Numbered from the stretch's first letter, positions 8,415-17,755 are shown. The stretch is 64,000 nt of DNA from Streptomyces longhuiensis (GCF_020616555.1 NZ_CP085173.1:3359501-3423500), one strand, 5' to 3'. Translations and numbers: made by a program. Notes: generated by a model not told the origin, from the sequence alone.

Positions 8415-10493
8415 TCAGGCGCCGGCCGCCAGCCCGTCGTGCGGGCGCTCCGCGTCGGACCCGCACAGCTCCGCGTTGAGCTCCTCCACGAGTTTCGACA
8501 GGTCCGTCGGCCGGTCCGGGCCCCACCAGTCGCCCAGCAGTTCGGCGAGTGACTCCTCGCGGGACGCGGACAGCCGGGCGGCGACCTCGCGGCCCTCGTC
8601 GGTGAGGACGAGGTCCAGTCCCTCGCGCGTGGCGAGGCGCCGCCCCTCCACCTGCCGGGTCGCCGCGATGATCACGGGCAGCGGTACGGCGCTGTGCTCG
8701 GCGAGCGCCGACGGCTCCGCCCACCCGTAGCGCTTGATGCGCAGCAGGAGCCAGCTCGAGGCGGGCAGCAGGTCGTAGCCGGCCCGTTCGGTGATCTTCT
8801 CGTAGATCTCGCGGCGCCCCTCCCGGGTGCCGAGCACCGACAGGGCCCGCGCCACCTCGTCGTGCGATGAGCGCTGTACGGGGTTGCTGGCCAGGGTCTC
8901 TGTCGCGTCCGGCGCGGTGACCGAGCCGCGCAGCTTGTCCTCGCGCAGGAACCAGGCCAGCGCGAAGGCGACGAGGGCGACCGGGGCGGCGTAGAGGAAG
9001 ACGTCCGTGATGGACGACGCGAAGGCGTGCAGGACCGGTCCGCGCAGGGCGGGCGGCAGCTCGCCGATGCCTCTCGGGTCCGACTGGAGCGCGTTCACGT
9101 CGACGCCTGGCGGCAGGCTGCGGCCGGCGAGGGCGTGCGTGAGCTTGTCGCCGAGGCGGCTCGCGAAGATCGTGCCGAAGATCGCGACACCGAAGGAGGC
9201 GCCGATGGAGCGGAAGAACGTCGCGCCGGAGGTGGCGACGCCCAGGTCCTCGTACGAGACGGCGTTCTGCACGATCAGGACGAGGACCTGCATGACGAGT
9301 CCGAGGCCCAGGCCGAAGACGAAGAAGTAGGCGCTCATCTCGCCGGTCGAGCTGTTCTCGTCCATCTGGTGCAGGAGGAGCAGGCCGATGGCGGTGACGC
9401 CGGTGCCGACGATGGGGAAGACCTTCCAGCGGCCGGTGCGGCTGACGATCTGGCCGGACGCCGTCGAGGAGAGCAGCAGTCCGATGACCATCGGCAGCAT
9501 GTGCACGCCGGACATCGTGGGCGAGATGCCCTGGACGACCTGGAGGAACGTCGGCAGATACGTCATCGCGCCGAACATGGCGAAGCCGACGACGAAACTG
9601 ATCACCGCGGAGAGCGTGAACGTACGGATACGGAAGAGCTTCAGCGGCAGGACCGGCTCGGCGGCCCGCCGCTCCACCTGGACGAACACGACCGCGAGGA
9701 CGACGCCGAGTACCGCGAGGCCGATGATCTGCGCCGAGTCCCAGTCCCAGGTCGTCCCGCCGAGCGAGGCGACGAGGACCAGGCAGGTCGCCACACAGGC
9801 GATCAGGAACGTGCCGAGGTAGTCGATCGTGTGCTTGGCGGAGCGTACGGGGATGTGGAGCGTGGTCGCGATGACGGCGAGCGCGACGACGCCGATCGGC
9901 AGGTTGACGTAGAAGACCCAGCGCCAGCTGAGGTGTTCGGTGAACAGCCCGCCGAGCAGCGGGCCCAGCACGCTCGTCGCGCCGAAGACCGCGCCGAACA
10001 GACCTTGGTACCTGCCCCGGTCACGCGGCGGCACGATGTCGCCGACGATCGCCATGGACAGGACCATCAGGCCGCCGCCGCCCACGCCTTGGAGTGCGCG
10101 GAAGCCGATGAGCTGCGGCATGTTCTGCGCCATACCGCACAGCGCCGAGCTGATCAGGAAGATCACGATGGCGATCTGGAAGAGCTTCTTGCGGCCGTAC
10201 TGGTCGCCGAGCTTGCCCCACAGGGGCGTGGCGGCCGTCGACGCCAGCAGGTACGCGGTCACGACCCAGGACAGGTGTTCAAGGCCACCGAGGTCGCTCA
10301 CGATGGTCGGCAGCGCCGTCGAGACGATCGTCTGGTCGAGCGCCGCGAGGAGCATGCCTAGCAGCAGCGCACCGATCGAGACCATCACGCTGCGGGGCGC
10401 GTGGTCGCCGCCGATCGTGGATCCGGTGCGGTCAACGCCTGGGCCTGCCGTCAGGTCCGTACGGGGAAGTCCCCCGCTAGCGTCCTGGGTCAT
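8415..10493 (-). CDS. DHA2/EmrB-QacA drug exporter with C-terminal winged-helix domain
   Basis: A 692-residue protein. Residues ~35-515 are a 14-segment DHA2 MFS exporter (DQTIVSTALPTIVSDL; GKLGDQYGRKKLFQ). Residues ~540-665 form a soluble tail that looks like a MarR-type winged helix: a helical stretch, SALAEHSAVPLPVIIAATRQVEG as helix-turn-helix, and LVLTDEGREVAARL as the wing/dimer helix. The ATG at 10493 has an excellent AGGAGGTG upstream. No separate regulator lies alongside, so the fused tail may serve as a cytoplasmic sensor or autoregulator. Drug specificity is unknown. Confidence 0.9.
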   Translation of the reverse strand: MTQDASGGLPRTDLTAGPGVDRTGSTIGGDHAPRSVMVSIGALLLGMLLAALDQTIVSTALPTIVSDLGGLEHLSWVVTAYLLASTAATPLWGKLGDQYGRKKLFQIAIVIFLISSALCGMAQNMPQLIGFRALQGVGGGGLMVLSMAIVGDIVPPRDRGRYQGLFGAVFGATSVLGPLLGGLFTEHLSWRWVFYVNLPIGVVALAVIATTLHIPVRSAKHTIDYLGTFLIACVATCLVLVASLGGTTWDWDSAQIIGLAVLGVVLAVVFVQVERRAAEPVLPLKLFRIRTFTLSAVISFVVGFAMFGAMTYLPTFLQVVQGISPTMSGVHMLPMVIGLLLSSTASGQIVSRTGRWKVFPIVGTGVTAIGLLLLHQMDENSSTGEMSAYFFVFGLGLGLVMQVLVLIVQNAVSYEDLGVATSGATFFRSIGASFGVAIFGTIFASRLGDKLTHALAGRSLPPGVDVNALQSDPRGIGELPPALRGPVLHAFASSITDVFLYAAPVALVAFALAWFLREDKLRGSVTAPDATETLASNPVQRSSHDEVARALSVLGTREGRREIYEKITERAGYDLLPASSWLLLRIKRYGWAEPSALAEHSAVPLPVIIAATRQVEGRRLATREGLDLVLTDEGREVAARLSASREESLAELLGDWWGPDRPTDLSKLVEELNAELCGSDAERPHDGLAAGA

Positions 10494-10547
10494 GGACACC
10501 TCCTGAGACACCACGCCGGACACGGCCGACGGGGGGCTCTGCCATCT

Positions 10548-10558
10548 ACCAGAATGGT
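10548..10558. promoter_or_regulatory. Candidate operator of the fused exporter
   Basis: ACCAGAATGGT, a short inverted repeat (ACCA-N3-TGGT), lies 55-65 nt upstream of the exporter start within its promoter region. It is the right size and place for a MarR-type site, but the repeat is short. Confidence 0.3.
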
Positions 10559-10710
10559 CGGTGTGCCCCGGTTTGGCCTGTTGAGGCCGAGGGCTCAGGA
10601 GAGGTACGGCGGCCCGGGCCCGGCAGGTGACGCGGCGCGGACCGGGCGGATGGCGCGGCGCCGAGCGCGCCGACACCGGGCCGCGGGACTCGTCTGTACA
10701 GGGGTGCGGG

Positions 10711-11376
10711 TCAGCCGATGCGCAGCAGGATCTCGCCGGCGGCGCCCGCCTCGACCCGTACCTGCGTCAGGTCGTCCACGACCACCGTGGGACCGTGCTC
10801 GCCCGCGCGGGGGCCGACGCCGACGACGCGCATCCCGGCGGCGCGGCCGGCCGCGATCCCGGCCCCCGAGTCCTCGAAGACGATGCAGTCCGCGGGGTCG
10901 ATGCCGAGCTCGGCGGCACCCTTGAGGAACCCCTCGGGGTCGGGCTTGCTGGCACCGACGCTCTCGGCGGTGATGCGCAGGTCGGGCTGGGTGAGGCCGG
11001 CGGCGGCCATGCGGCGGGTGGACAGGGCCACGTCGGCCGAGGTCACCAGGGCATGCGCGAGGCCGCCGTCACGCAGGGATGCCATGAACGCGGCGGCGCC
11101 CGGCACGGGGACGACGCCGTCGATGTCGGCGGTCTCCTCGGCGAGCATGCGCGCGTTCTCGGCGTGGTTCTCGGCCATGGGGCGGTCGGGCAGGAGGAGC
11201 GCCATGGACGCGTAGCCCTGGCGGCCGTGGACGACCTTCATGACCTCGACCGCGTCGAGCCCGTGGAGGGCCGCCCAGCGCTGCCAGCAGCGTTCGACCA
11301 CCGCGTCGGAGTTGACCAGCGTGCCGTCCATGTCGAGCAGAAGGGCGCGGGCGGACAGAACAGTGGTGGCCGTCAT
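10711..11376 (-). CDS. HAD-superfamily phosphatase
   Basis: A 221-residue HAD hydrolase of the GPP1/DOG1/beta-phosphoglucomutase-like class. Motif I is LLLDMDGTLVNSD (residue ~13), motif II LVTSADVAL, motif III Lys in GASKPDPEGFL, motif IV FEDSGAGIAAGRAAG. It probably dephosphorylates a small sugar phosphate. AGGAGG-like sequence precedes the ATG. It lies downstream of the GDT1-like gene on the same strand with a 140-nt gap. Confidence 0.9.
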   Translation of the reverse strand: MTATTVLSARALLLDMDGTLVNSDAVVERCWQRWAALHGLDAVEVMKVVHGRQGYASMALLLPDRPMAENHAENARMLAEETADIDGVVPVPGAAAFMASLRDGGLAHALVTSADVALSTRRMAAAGLTQPDLRITAESVGASKPDPEGFLKGAAELGIDPADCIVFEDSGAGIAAGRAAGMRVVGVGPRAGEHGPTVVVDDLTQVRVEAGAAGEILLRIG

Positions 11377-11516
11377 CGGCGGGGTCCTCCAGGCGTAGGA
11401 ACAAGGTGACCCCGCCCACCGGTCAGGGTGAGTGGACGGGAGCCACTTTGTTCCTCAACTGTACAAAACAGGATGGCGACTACGCCAGCGGCCCTGGTCA
11501 GGGCCGGATCCAGGGC

Positions 11517-12095
11517 TTACGCCACCGCTTCGTAGAGGCTCCATATACCCATGCCGATCATCAGGACCGCGGCGATCTTCGTGATGAGCGCCAGCGGCAC
11601 CCGCTTCATCAGGGCCTTGCCGCCGACGATGCCGAGGCCGCCGACGGCCCACAGGGCGAGGACGGCGCCGAGGCCGACGGAGAGCGGGTCGTCGTAGCGG
11701 GCGGCGAGGTTCGCAGTCATGATCTGCGTCAGGTCACCGAACTCCGCGACCAGGATGAGCATGAAGCCCGCGCCGGAGACCTTCCAGAAGCTCTGGTCCT
11801 TGGGCTTGCGGACCTCTTCCTCCTCCTCGTCCTTCTTCATCAGGAGGACGGCCGCGCCGCCGAGGAACAGCACACCGGTCAGGGCGTGCACGAGCTGCTG
11901 CGGCAGCAGGGTCAGGATGCTGCCCGCCGCGACGGCGAGCGCGACATGGACGGCGAAGGCGGCGGCGACACCGGCGAAGACGTACGAGGCGCGGTAGCGG
12001 GTGCCGAGGACGAGTCCGGCGAGCGCGGTCTTGTCGGGGAGTTCGGCGAGGAAGACGATGCCGAAGACGACCGCCATCACGCTGATGCTGATCAA
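11517..12095 (-). CDS. GDT1/TMEM165-family Mn2+ (or Ca2+/Mn2+) transporter
   Basis: A 192-residue, six-to-seven-helix membrane protein made of two homologous halves. The signature acidic motif occurs twice: AELPDKTALAGL in helix 1 (residue ~17) and AEFGDLTQIMTA in the second half. A cytoplasmic acidic/basic linker (KKDEEEEEVRKPKD) divides them. The family (UPF0016) exports Mn2+. The start is TTG at 12095 with GAGG upstream; a downstream ATG is an alternative. The upstream leader carries a yybP-ykoY riboswitch, which is the expected Mn2+ control for this family and strengthens the assignment. Confidence 0.9.
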   Translation of the reverse strand: MISISVMAVVFGIVFLAELPDKTALAGLVLGTRYRASYVFAGVAAAFAVHVALAVAAGSILTLLPQQLVHALTGVLFLGGAAVLLMKKDEEEEEVRKPKDQSFWKVSGAGFMLILVAEFGDLTQIMTANLAARYDDPLSVGLGAVLALWAVGGLGIVGGKALMKRVPLALITKIAAVLMIGMGIWSLYEAVA

Positions 12096-12199
12096 GATTC
12101 CTCAATCGGTCGGGCTGCCCCGCCGAGAGTTCCGTAACTCCTGTACGACACCTCGGCACGGCAGCGCTCAGGTGCGTACACGGGTGTGCACACAGGTGA

Positions 12200-12320
12200 A
12201 TCACTGCTTTGCCGAAGGTCTCGCTGGCCGGACCGGGTGTACGGGTCCTGCCTCCGGGCGCCGGCTCAGAACGAGCTGAGCAGTATGTCGACGGTCCGGC
12301 GAAGAGCTACTCCCCTTCTG
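12200..12320 (-). ncRNA. yybP-ykoY manganese riboswitch
   Basis: On the minus strand the leader of the GDT1-like gene contains both near-invariant loops of the yybP-ykoY aptamer: GGGGAGUAGC (complement of 12306-12315) and GCGAGACCUU (complement of about 12215-12224). P1 can form between GAAGG (12314-12318) and CCUUC (12214-12218). A perfect 8-bp helix GCCGGACC/GGUCCGGC (12293-12300 with 12227-12234) and a GCUCAG...CUGAGC hairpin complete the two-armed layout. The family binds Mn2+ across the two loops and turns on export genes. The remaining ~100 nt to the start codon would hold the expression platform. Confidence 0.9.
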
Positions 12321-12567
12321 CGCCGCCCATCGTACGCGAACTACTGAGCGATTCGACATGACCCGCGTCACGCCCGGACGCGCCACCCCGGTACCACCGG
12401 CCCGCACCCGAAGTCCCGCCCGCCCCACCAGAAGTCACGTCCGCCCCCTTGATGTGTACGCGTCGTTGACGCGACCCTGTCACTCGGCGCACATCTCCCG
12501 GAAACCCCGGGGCGCCAGCATGGCCGGGCCCGCTCGGCCAACTTCCCCCCACTTCAAGGGAGTTCAC

Positions 12568-13215
12568 ATGCGCATGTTCTACGCGCGTCGACGCGCCGCC
12601 GCACTCGGCGCCGCCACCGTCGTCGTCTCCGCCCTCACCCTGCTGAACGGCCCGGCCGCGCAGGCCGCTCCCCCCACCCCGGTCAGCGGGGCCACCGCCC
12701 GCACGTACCTCTCCGAGCTCACGGTCAAGGCCGAGGGCTCCTCCGACGGCTACAGCCGCGACCTCTTCCCGCACTGGATCACCCAGTCCGGCGCCTGCAA
12801 CACCCGCGAGGTCGTCCTCAAGCGCGACGGCACGAACGTCACGCAGGACTCCAGTTGCGCGGCCACGTCCGGCAGTTGGTACTCGGAGTACGACGGCGCG
12901 ACCTGGAGCGCGGCGGCCGACGTCGACATCGACCACGTCGTCCCGCTCTCCGAGGCCTGGAAGTCCGGCGCCAACGCCTGGACGACCGCCCAGCGTCAGG
13001 GCTTCGCCAACGACCTCACGCGGCCCCAGCTCATCGCCGTCACGGACAACGTCAACCAGTCCAAGGGCGACCAGGACCCGGCCAAGTGGATGCCGTCGCG
13101 CGCCGCGTACAAGTGCACCTATGTCCGCATGTGGGTGCAGGTGAAGCACTACTACAACCTCACGGTGGACTCCGCCGAGAAGAGCGCGCTGACGTCGTAC
13201 CTCAGCGGCTGCTGA
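12568..13215 (+). CDS. Secreted HNH-family nuclease (DUF1524-like)
   Basis: A 215-residue secreted protein. The signal peptide is residues 1-34 (MRMFYARRR then a hydrophobic core, cleavage at AQA/A). The mature part contains DIDHVVPLSEAW (HNH beta-beta-alpha metal motif, about residue 128) and NDLTRPQLIAVTDNVNQSKGDQDP, the Asn/His-side half typical of GmrSD/DUF1524 HNH proteins. AAGGGAG precedes the ATG. It is probably an extracellular nuclease for DNA scavenging or competition. Divergent from the riboswitch-controlled transporter. Confidence 0.88.
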   Translation: MRMFYARRRAAALGAATVVVSALTLLNGPAAQAAPPTPVSGATARTYLSELTVKAEGSSDGYSRDLFPHWITQSGACNTREVVLKRDGTNVTQDSSCAATSGSWYSEYDGATWSAAADVDIDHVVPLSEAWKSGANAWTTAQRQGFANDLTRPQLIAVTDNVNQSKGDQDPAKWMPSRAAYKCTYVRMWVQVKHYYNLTVDSAEKSALTSYLSGC

Positions 13216-13311
13216 ACTCTCGTGCCGCGGATCTGAATCCCGACCCGCCGGAACCTCCCCGCCGGCCCCCGTCGTTCCGTACCGTACGGGGCGACTGAGG
13301 AGGCTGATCAC

Positions 13312-14991
13312 GTGGCACGGCTGCGACTTGGACCGCTGCTGAGATACGTGGACGAGTCGTCGGCGACCGTCTGGGTCGAGGCGAGCCGTCCGTGCACCGC
13401 CGAAGTGCGCTGCGCGGACGGCTCGTCGGGCCGTGCCCGCACGTTCCAGATCTGCGGCCACCACTACGCGCTGGTCCCGGTGACGGGCCTCACGCCGGGC
13501 AGCGCGACGGCCTACGAGGTGCTGCTCGACGGCGCGCAGGTCTGGCCGCTCGCCGACTCGCCCTTCCCGCCGAGCACGATCCGCCCGCCCGCGTACGACG
13601 ACGCGGCACGCCCCGTCCGTATCGCGTTCGGCTCGTGCCGGTGGGCCGCGCCGCCCGCCGACGACCACCACGATCCCGTCGGCCCCGACGCCCTGGACAC
13701 GCTGGCCACCGAGCTCGCCTCCGCGCCCGACGCCGAGCGCCCCGACGTCCTGCTCCTGCTCGGCGACCAGGTGTACGCGGACGAGACCTCACCGGCCACC
13801 CGCCGCTATCTCGCCGCCCGCCGCGACCTGAGCGATGCCCCGGGCAACCAGGTCGCGGACTACGAGGAGTACACCCGGCTCTACTACGAGTCCTGGCTCG
13901 ACCCCGATGTGCGCTGGCTGCTGTCCACGGTCCCCAGCTGCATGATCTTCGACGACCACGACGTCATAGACGACTGGAACACCAGCGCCTCCTGGCTCGC
14001 GGAGATACGGGCCACCGACTGGTGGAACGAGCGGATCCTCAGCGGCCTCATGTCGTACTGGGTCCATCAGCACCTGGGCAATCTGGCGCCCGCGGAACTG
14101 GCCGCCGACCCCATGTACGCGGCGGTGCGCGCGGACCCCGACGGGACGGACGCGCTCAGGGAGTTCGCCGCCCGCGCCGACGCCGACGCGGCCTCCGTCC
14201 GCTGGAGCTACCGGCGCGACTTCGGCCGCGTACGGCTCCTGATGGTCGACACCCGGGCCGCCCGCGTCCTGGCCGAGACGGACCGGTCGATGCTCGACCC
14301 GTCGGAGGCTGCGTGGCTGCGGGAGCAGGCACTGGAGGGGACGGGGGTGTCATCGGACGGCACCTCGGGGGCGTATGACCATCTCCTGATCGGGACCTCG
14401 CTGCCCTGGCTGCTGCCGCATCTCGTGCACGACGCCGAGGGGTGGAACGCCGCGCTGTGCCGGGGTGAGCGCGGTGCGCGCTGGGCCCGGTTCGGCGAAA
14501 AGCTGCGCAGGCGGGCCGACTTGGAGCACTGGGCCGCGTTCCCCGCGTCGTTCGACGCGCTGACGGCGCTGATCGCCGAGGCGGGCGGCGGCGAGGGCGC
14601 ACCGGCGACGGTGTGCGTACTCTCCGGCGACGTCCACCACGCATACGTGGCCGAACCCGCCTGGCCCGACGGCGCACCGGCCCCGGCCGCGCGCGTCCTC
14701 CAGCTGACCTGCTCACCGGTGCACAACTCGATCCCCGGCTCGATAAAGGTCGGATTCCGCTTCGGCTGGAGCCGCTTCGGCCGCGCCCTCGGCCGGCGCT
14801 TCGCCCGGCACGGCCGCCTCCCCGCTCCCCCCGTCTCCTGGCGCAAGACGGGCGGTCCCTGGTTCGGCAATCAGCTGATGACCCTGACCCTGCGCGGGCG
14901 CACGGCACGGCTGCGCCTCCAGCAGGCGCAGGCGGCACCGGGCGAAAAGGCCGGACTGCGGGAGGCGGCGGACAGCGTGCTGAGTGAATGA
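13312..14991 (+). CDS. PhoD-like alkaline phosphatase D family protein
   Basis: A 559-residue metallophosphoesterase of the PhoD family. Metal-site blocks are IAFGSCRW (~residue 104), LLLLGDQVYAD (~residue 147), IFDDHDVIDDWN (~residue 212) and VLSGDVHHAY near residue 440. There is no signal peptide, unlike Tat-exported PhoD, so it is probably cytoplasmic and may act on a different phosphodiester. The GTG start has GAGGAGG 9 nt upstream. It follows the secreted nuclease by 96 nt on the same strand. Confidence 0.88.
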   Translation: MARLRLGPLLRYVDESSATVWVEASRPCTAEVRCADGSSGRARTFQICGHHYALVPVTGLTPGSATAYEVLLDGAQVWPLADSPFPPSTIRPPAYDDAARPVRIAFGSCRWAAPPADDHHDPVGPDALDTLATELASAPDAERPDVLLLLGDQVYADETSPATRRYLAARRDLSDAPGNQVADYEEYTRLYYESWLDPDVRWLLSTVPSCMIFDDHDVIDDWNTSASWLAEIRATDWWNERILSGLMSYWVHQHLGNLAPAELAADPMYAAVRADPDGTDALREFAARADADAASVRWSYRRDFGRVRLLMVDTRAARVLAETDRSMLDPSEAAWLREQALEGTGVSSDGTSGAYDHLLIGTSLPWLLPHLVHDAEGWNAALCRGERGARWARFGEKLRRRADLEHWAAFPASFDALTALIAEAGGGEGAPATVCVLSGDVHHAYVAEPAWPDGAPAPAARVLQLTCSPVHNSIPGSIKVGFRFGWSRFGRALGRRFARHGRLPAPPVSWRKTGGPWFGNQLMTLTLRGRTARLRLQQAQAAPGEKAGLREAADSVLSE

Positions 14992-15164
14992 CCGTACGGA
15001 GTGAATGTCGTGAATGACCGTGCGTGACCAGGGCTGTCGCCCACGAGGCCGCCCGGTGAAGATACGGCGCACACCCGGACTCCGCTCTTCCCTTGACAGG
15101 GCGACCCGGCATGATGAGCGGACGTTCCGCTTCCAGCAGCCCCACATGCCCCGGGAGTCCCTCT

Positions 15165-17075
15165 TTGTCCGCAGTGTGCTCGGCGCCGGCCGCAGCGATA
15201 GTCGGCGCGGGCCCGCGCGGCACCAGCGTCCTCGAACGACTCTGTGCCTCCGCCGGCGAGCTCCTGCCGCCCGGCGCCCGCCTCACCGTCCACGTCGTCG
15301 ATCCGGCCCCGCCGGGAGCCGGCAGCGTCTGGCGGACCTCGCAGGCTCCCGAACTCCTGATGAACACCGTCGCCTCACAGGTCACCCTGTTCACCGACGA
15401 CAGCGTGGACTGCTCGGGCCCGATACGCCGGGGGCCGAGCCTGCATGAGTGGGCCCAGCGCCAGGGCCTCACCCTCGGCCCCGACGACTACCCGACCCGC
15501 GCCCTCTACGGCCGGTACCTGGAGTGGGTGTTCGCCGAAACCGTGGGCTGCGCGCCCGACGCCGTACGCGTCGAGGTCCATCGCGCGCGAGCCGTGCGCC
15601 TCGACGACGCGGACGACGGCCGCCAGACCCTCGTACTCGACAACGGGCGCGAACTGACCGGCCTGTCCGCCGTCGTCCTCGCCCAGGGCCATCTGCCCAC
15701 CGCCGCGAGCCCCGCCCAGACGCGCCTCACCGAGTACGCGCGGCAGCACGGCCTGCGCCACATCCAGCCCGCGAACCCGGCCGACCTGGACCTCTCCGCC
15801 CTCGCCCCGGGCGAACCCGTCCTGCTGAGAGGGCTCGGCCTCAACTTCTTCGACCACATGGCGCTGCTCACCGAGGGCCGCGGCGGACGCTACCGCCGCA
15901 CGTCCACGGGCGAGTTGCGCTACAAGCCCTCGGGCCGCGAGCCGCGCCTGTACGCCGGTTCGCGCCGCGGCATCCCGTACCAGGCGCGCGGCGACAACGC
16001 CAAGGGCCCGTACGGGCGTCACGAACCCGCCGTCCTCACCCCCGAGGTCATCGCCCGCTTCCGCAAGCGCGCGGACTCGGGGGACGCGCCGGACTTCCTG
16101 GGCGAGATCTGGCCACTCGTCGCGAAGGAGGTGGAGACCGTCTATTACGAGACCCTGCTGCGCCGCGCGGGAGCGGGGGACACCGGTTTCCGCGAAGGCT
16201 TCCTCGCCACGCGGCACCAGAGCTCCGAAGAGGCCGACGTCCTGTACGAGTTCGGGATTCCGGGGGTCCTGCGCTGGTCCTGGGACCATGTCTCCCGGCC
16301 GCACGCGGAGCTCTCGTTCGGCTCGCCCGACGAGTGGCGGACCTGGCTCCTGGCCCATCTGCGCGAGGACGCGGCGCACGCCGCGCTCGGCAACGCGGAC
16401 GGTCCCGTGAAGGCCGCCCTGGACGTGCTGCGCGACCTGCGCAACGAACTGCGCCAGGCCGTCGACCACGGCGGGATCGGCGGCGCGTCGCGCCGCGACC
16501 ACCTCGACCGCTGGTACACCCCGCTCAACGCCTTCCTGTCGATCGGCCCGCCCCGGCGGCGCATCGAGGAGATGACCGCGCTCGTCGAGTCCGGCGTCCT
16601 GACCGTGGTCGGGCCGCGCCTGGACGTGCGGGCCGAGGACGGCGCGTTCGTCGCGCACTCGCCCGATGTGCCCGGATCATCCGTGAGAGCCACCACACTC
16701 GTCGAGGCGCGACTGCCGGAGACGGACGTGACGCGCACCGGCGACCAACTGCTCGCGGGGCTCCTGAAGACGGGCCACGTCCGGCCGCACACGCTCGACG
16801 GTTACGCGACGGGCGGGGTGGACGTGACACCGCGCCCGTACCGTCTGATCGACCGTCAAGGCAGGTCGCACGCAAGGCGGTTCGCGGTCGGCGTGCCCAC
16901 GGAAGGGGTGCATTGGGTGACCGCGGCGGGGGCCCGGCCGGGGGTCGATTCGGTGACCCTGTCGGACGCGGACGCGGTCGCGCGAGCGGCTCTGCGGACG
17001 GCTTCCGGGGAGCGCGCGGAACCCGGCCCGGAGCAGCACCCCTGGCCGAATGTTGAACTTGCAAGCGTTGATTAG
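15165..17075 (+). CDS. FAD/NAD(P)-binding protein (COG4529-like)
   Basis: About 636 residues with a dinucleotide-binding motif at the start, AAIVGAGPRGTSVLERL, followed by GSVWRTSQAPELLMNT and the hydrophobic-strand block LSAVVLAQGHLP. This matches the FAD-NAD(P)-binding family found in actinobacteria, whose reaction is undefined. The open frame begins upstream; I prefer TTG at 15165 because GGGAG is 7 nt before it and the homologous motif follows at once. GTG at 15174 is an alternative. A membrane or siderophore role cannot be inferred from the sequence alone. Confidence 0.82.
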   Translation: MSAVCSAPAAAIVGAGPRGTSVLERLCASAGELLPPGARLTVHVVDPAPPGAGSVWRTSQAPELLMNTVASQVTLFTDDSVDCSGPIRRGPSLHEWAQRQGLTLGPDDYPTRALYGRYLEWVFAETVGCAPDAVRVEVHRARAVRLDDADDGRQTLVLDNGRELTGLSAVVLAQGHLPTAASPAQTRLTEYARQHGLRHIQPANPADLDLSALAPGEPVLLRGLGLNFFDHMALLTEGRGGRYRRTSTGELRYKPSGREPRLYAGSRRGIPYQARGDNAKGPYGRHEPAVLTPEVIARFRKRADSGDAPDFLGEIWPLVAKEVETVYYETLLRRAGAGDTGFREGFLATRHQSSEEADVLYEFGIPGVLRWSWDHVSRPHAELSFGSPDEWRTWLLAHLREDAAHAALGNADGPVKAALDVLRDLRNELRQAVDHGGIGGASRRDHLDRWYTPLNAFLSIGPPRRRIEEMTALVESGVLTVVGPRLDVRAEDGAFVAHSPDVPGSSVRATTLVEARLPETDVTRTGDQLLAGLLKTGHVRPHTLDGYATGGVDVTPRPYRLIDRQGRSHARRFAVGVPTEGVHWVTAAGARPGVDSVTLSDADAVARAALRTASGERAEPGPEQHPWPNVELASVD

Positions 17076-17087
17076 GGTCTCCTAACC
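17069..17087. promoter_or_regulatory. Candidate iron box (DmdR/IdeR-type) before doxX
   Basis: The 19-mer beginning GTTGATTAGG and ending CTCCTAA matches the actinobacterial iron-box consensus TTAGGTTAGGCTCACCTAA at about 14 of 19 positions. It overlaps the upstream stop codon and lies between TTGCAA (17061-17066) and TAACCT (17085-17090), a plausible -35/-10 pair with 18-bp spacing, so bound repressor would occlude the promoter. Confidence 0.35.
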
Positions 17088-17132
17088 TGTGGCCTCCATC
17101 GGTTCGTCCCCAACCGACACAAGGAGTCCCCC

Positions 17133-17597
17133 ATGACTGGACGTCTCAACAGCGCCCAGCCCTACGCCCTCGGCCTGTTCCGCATCATCGTGGGCCTGCT
17201 CTTCGCCTGCCACGGCGCCGCCTCGCTCTTCGGCGTCCTCGGCGGAGCGATGGGCGGCGGCACCGTCCCCACCGGCACCTGGCCCGGCTGGTACGCGGCC
17301 GTCATCCAGCTCGTCGGCGGCGCCCTCGTCGCCCTCGGCCTCGGCACCCGCGCCGCGGCCTTCATAGCCTCCGGCTCGATGGCCTACGCGTACTTCAAGG
17401 TCCACCAGCCGGAGGCCCTGTGGCCGCTCCAGAACGGCGGCGAACCGTCCGCGATGTTCTGCTGGGCCATGCTGCTCCTGGTCTTCACCGGCTCCGGCGC
17501 GCTCGGCGTGGACCGGCTGTTCACCGCCCGCGGCGAGAGCGCGGAGCGCCCGGCCGCCTCGGCGTCCGCCGGGGAGCGGGAGCCCGCCGCGGCTTGA
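17133..17597 (+). CDS. DoxX-family membrane protein
   Basis: A 154-residue, four-helix membrane protein: ALGLFRIIVGLLFACHGAA (helix 1), AVIQLVGGALVALGLGTRAAAF, SMAYAYFKVHQPEALWPLQNGGE (DoxX hallmark) and a final hydrophobic segment before a Glu/Ala-rich tail. AAGGAG precedes the ATG. Mycobacterial DoxX works with a superoxide dismutase and thiol enzymes; here a secreted Cu/Zn-SOD-like gene is the convergent neighbour, which is suggestive but they are not co-transcribed. Confidence 0.9.
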   Translation: MTGRLNSAQPYALGLFRIIVGLLFACHGAASLFGVLGGAMGGGTVPTGTWPGWYAAVIQLVGGALVALGLGTRAAAFIASGSMAYAYFKVHQPEALWPLQNGGEPSAMFCWAMLLLVFTGSGALGVDRLFTARGESAERPAASASAGEREPAAA

Positions 17598-17614
17598 TGC
17601 GGTGACTGCTTGAC

Positions 17615-17653
17615 GGGGGCACCGGTGTCGCGCCGCGTCGTGCCGGTGCCCCC
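17615..17653. terminator. Terminator hairpin between doxX and SOD-like gene
   Basis: A perfect 11-bp stem, GGGGGCACCGG (17615-17625) with CCGGTGCCCCC (17643-17653), lies between the two convergent genes. Confidence 0.6.
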
Positions 17654-17755
17654 TCCCCGCCGCTCATCTCCCCTGGCGAACCGGCGACTCGACCGACACC
17701 GGCCCGACCGGCCCCCGTTCGAACAGCACCCGCTCGAACGGCATCGCGGCGATCG

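Noticed and set aside
15093..15164. TTGACA at 15093 as a promoter -35 box for the FAD-binding gene.
   Set aside because: No acceptable -10 element lies 16-19 nt downstream.
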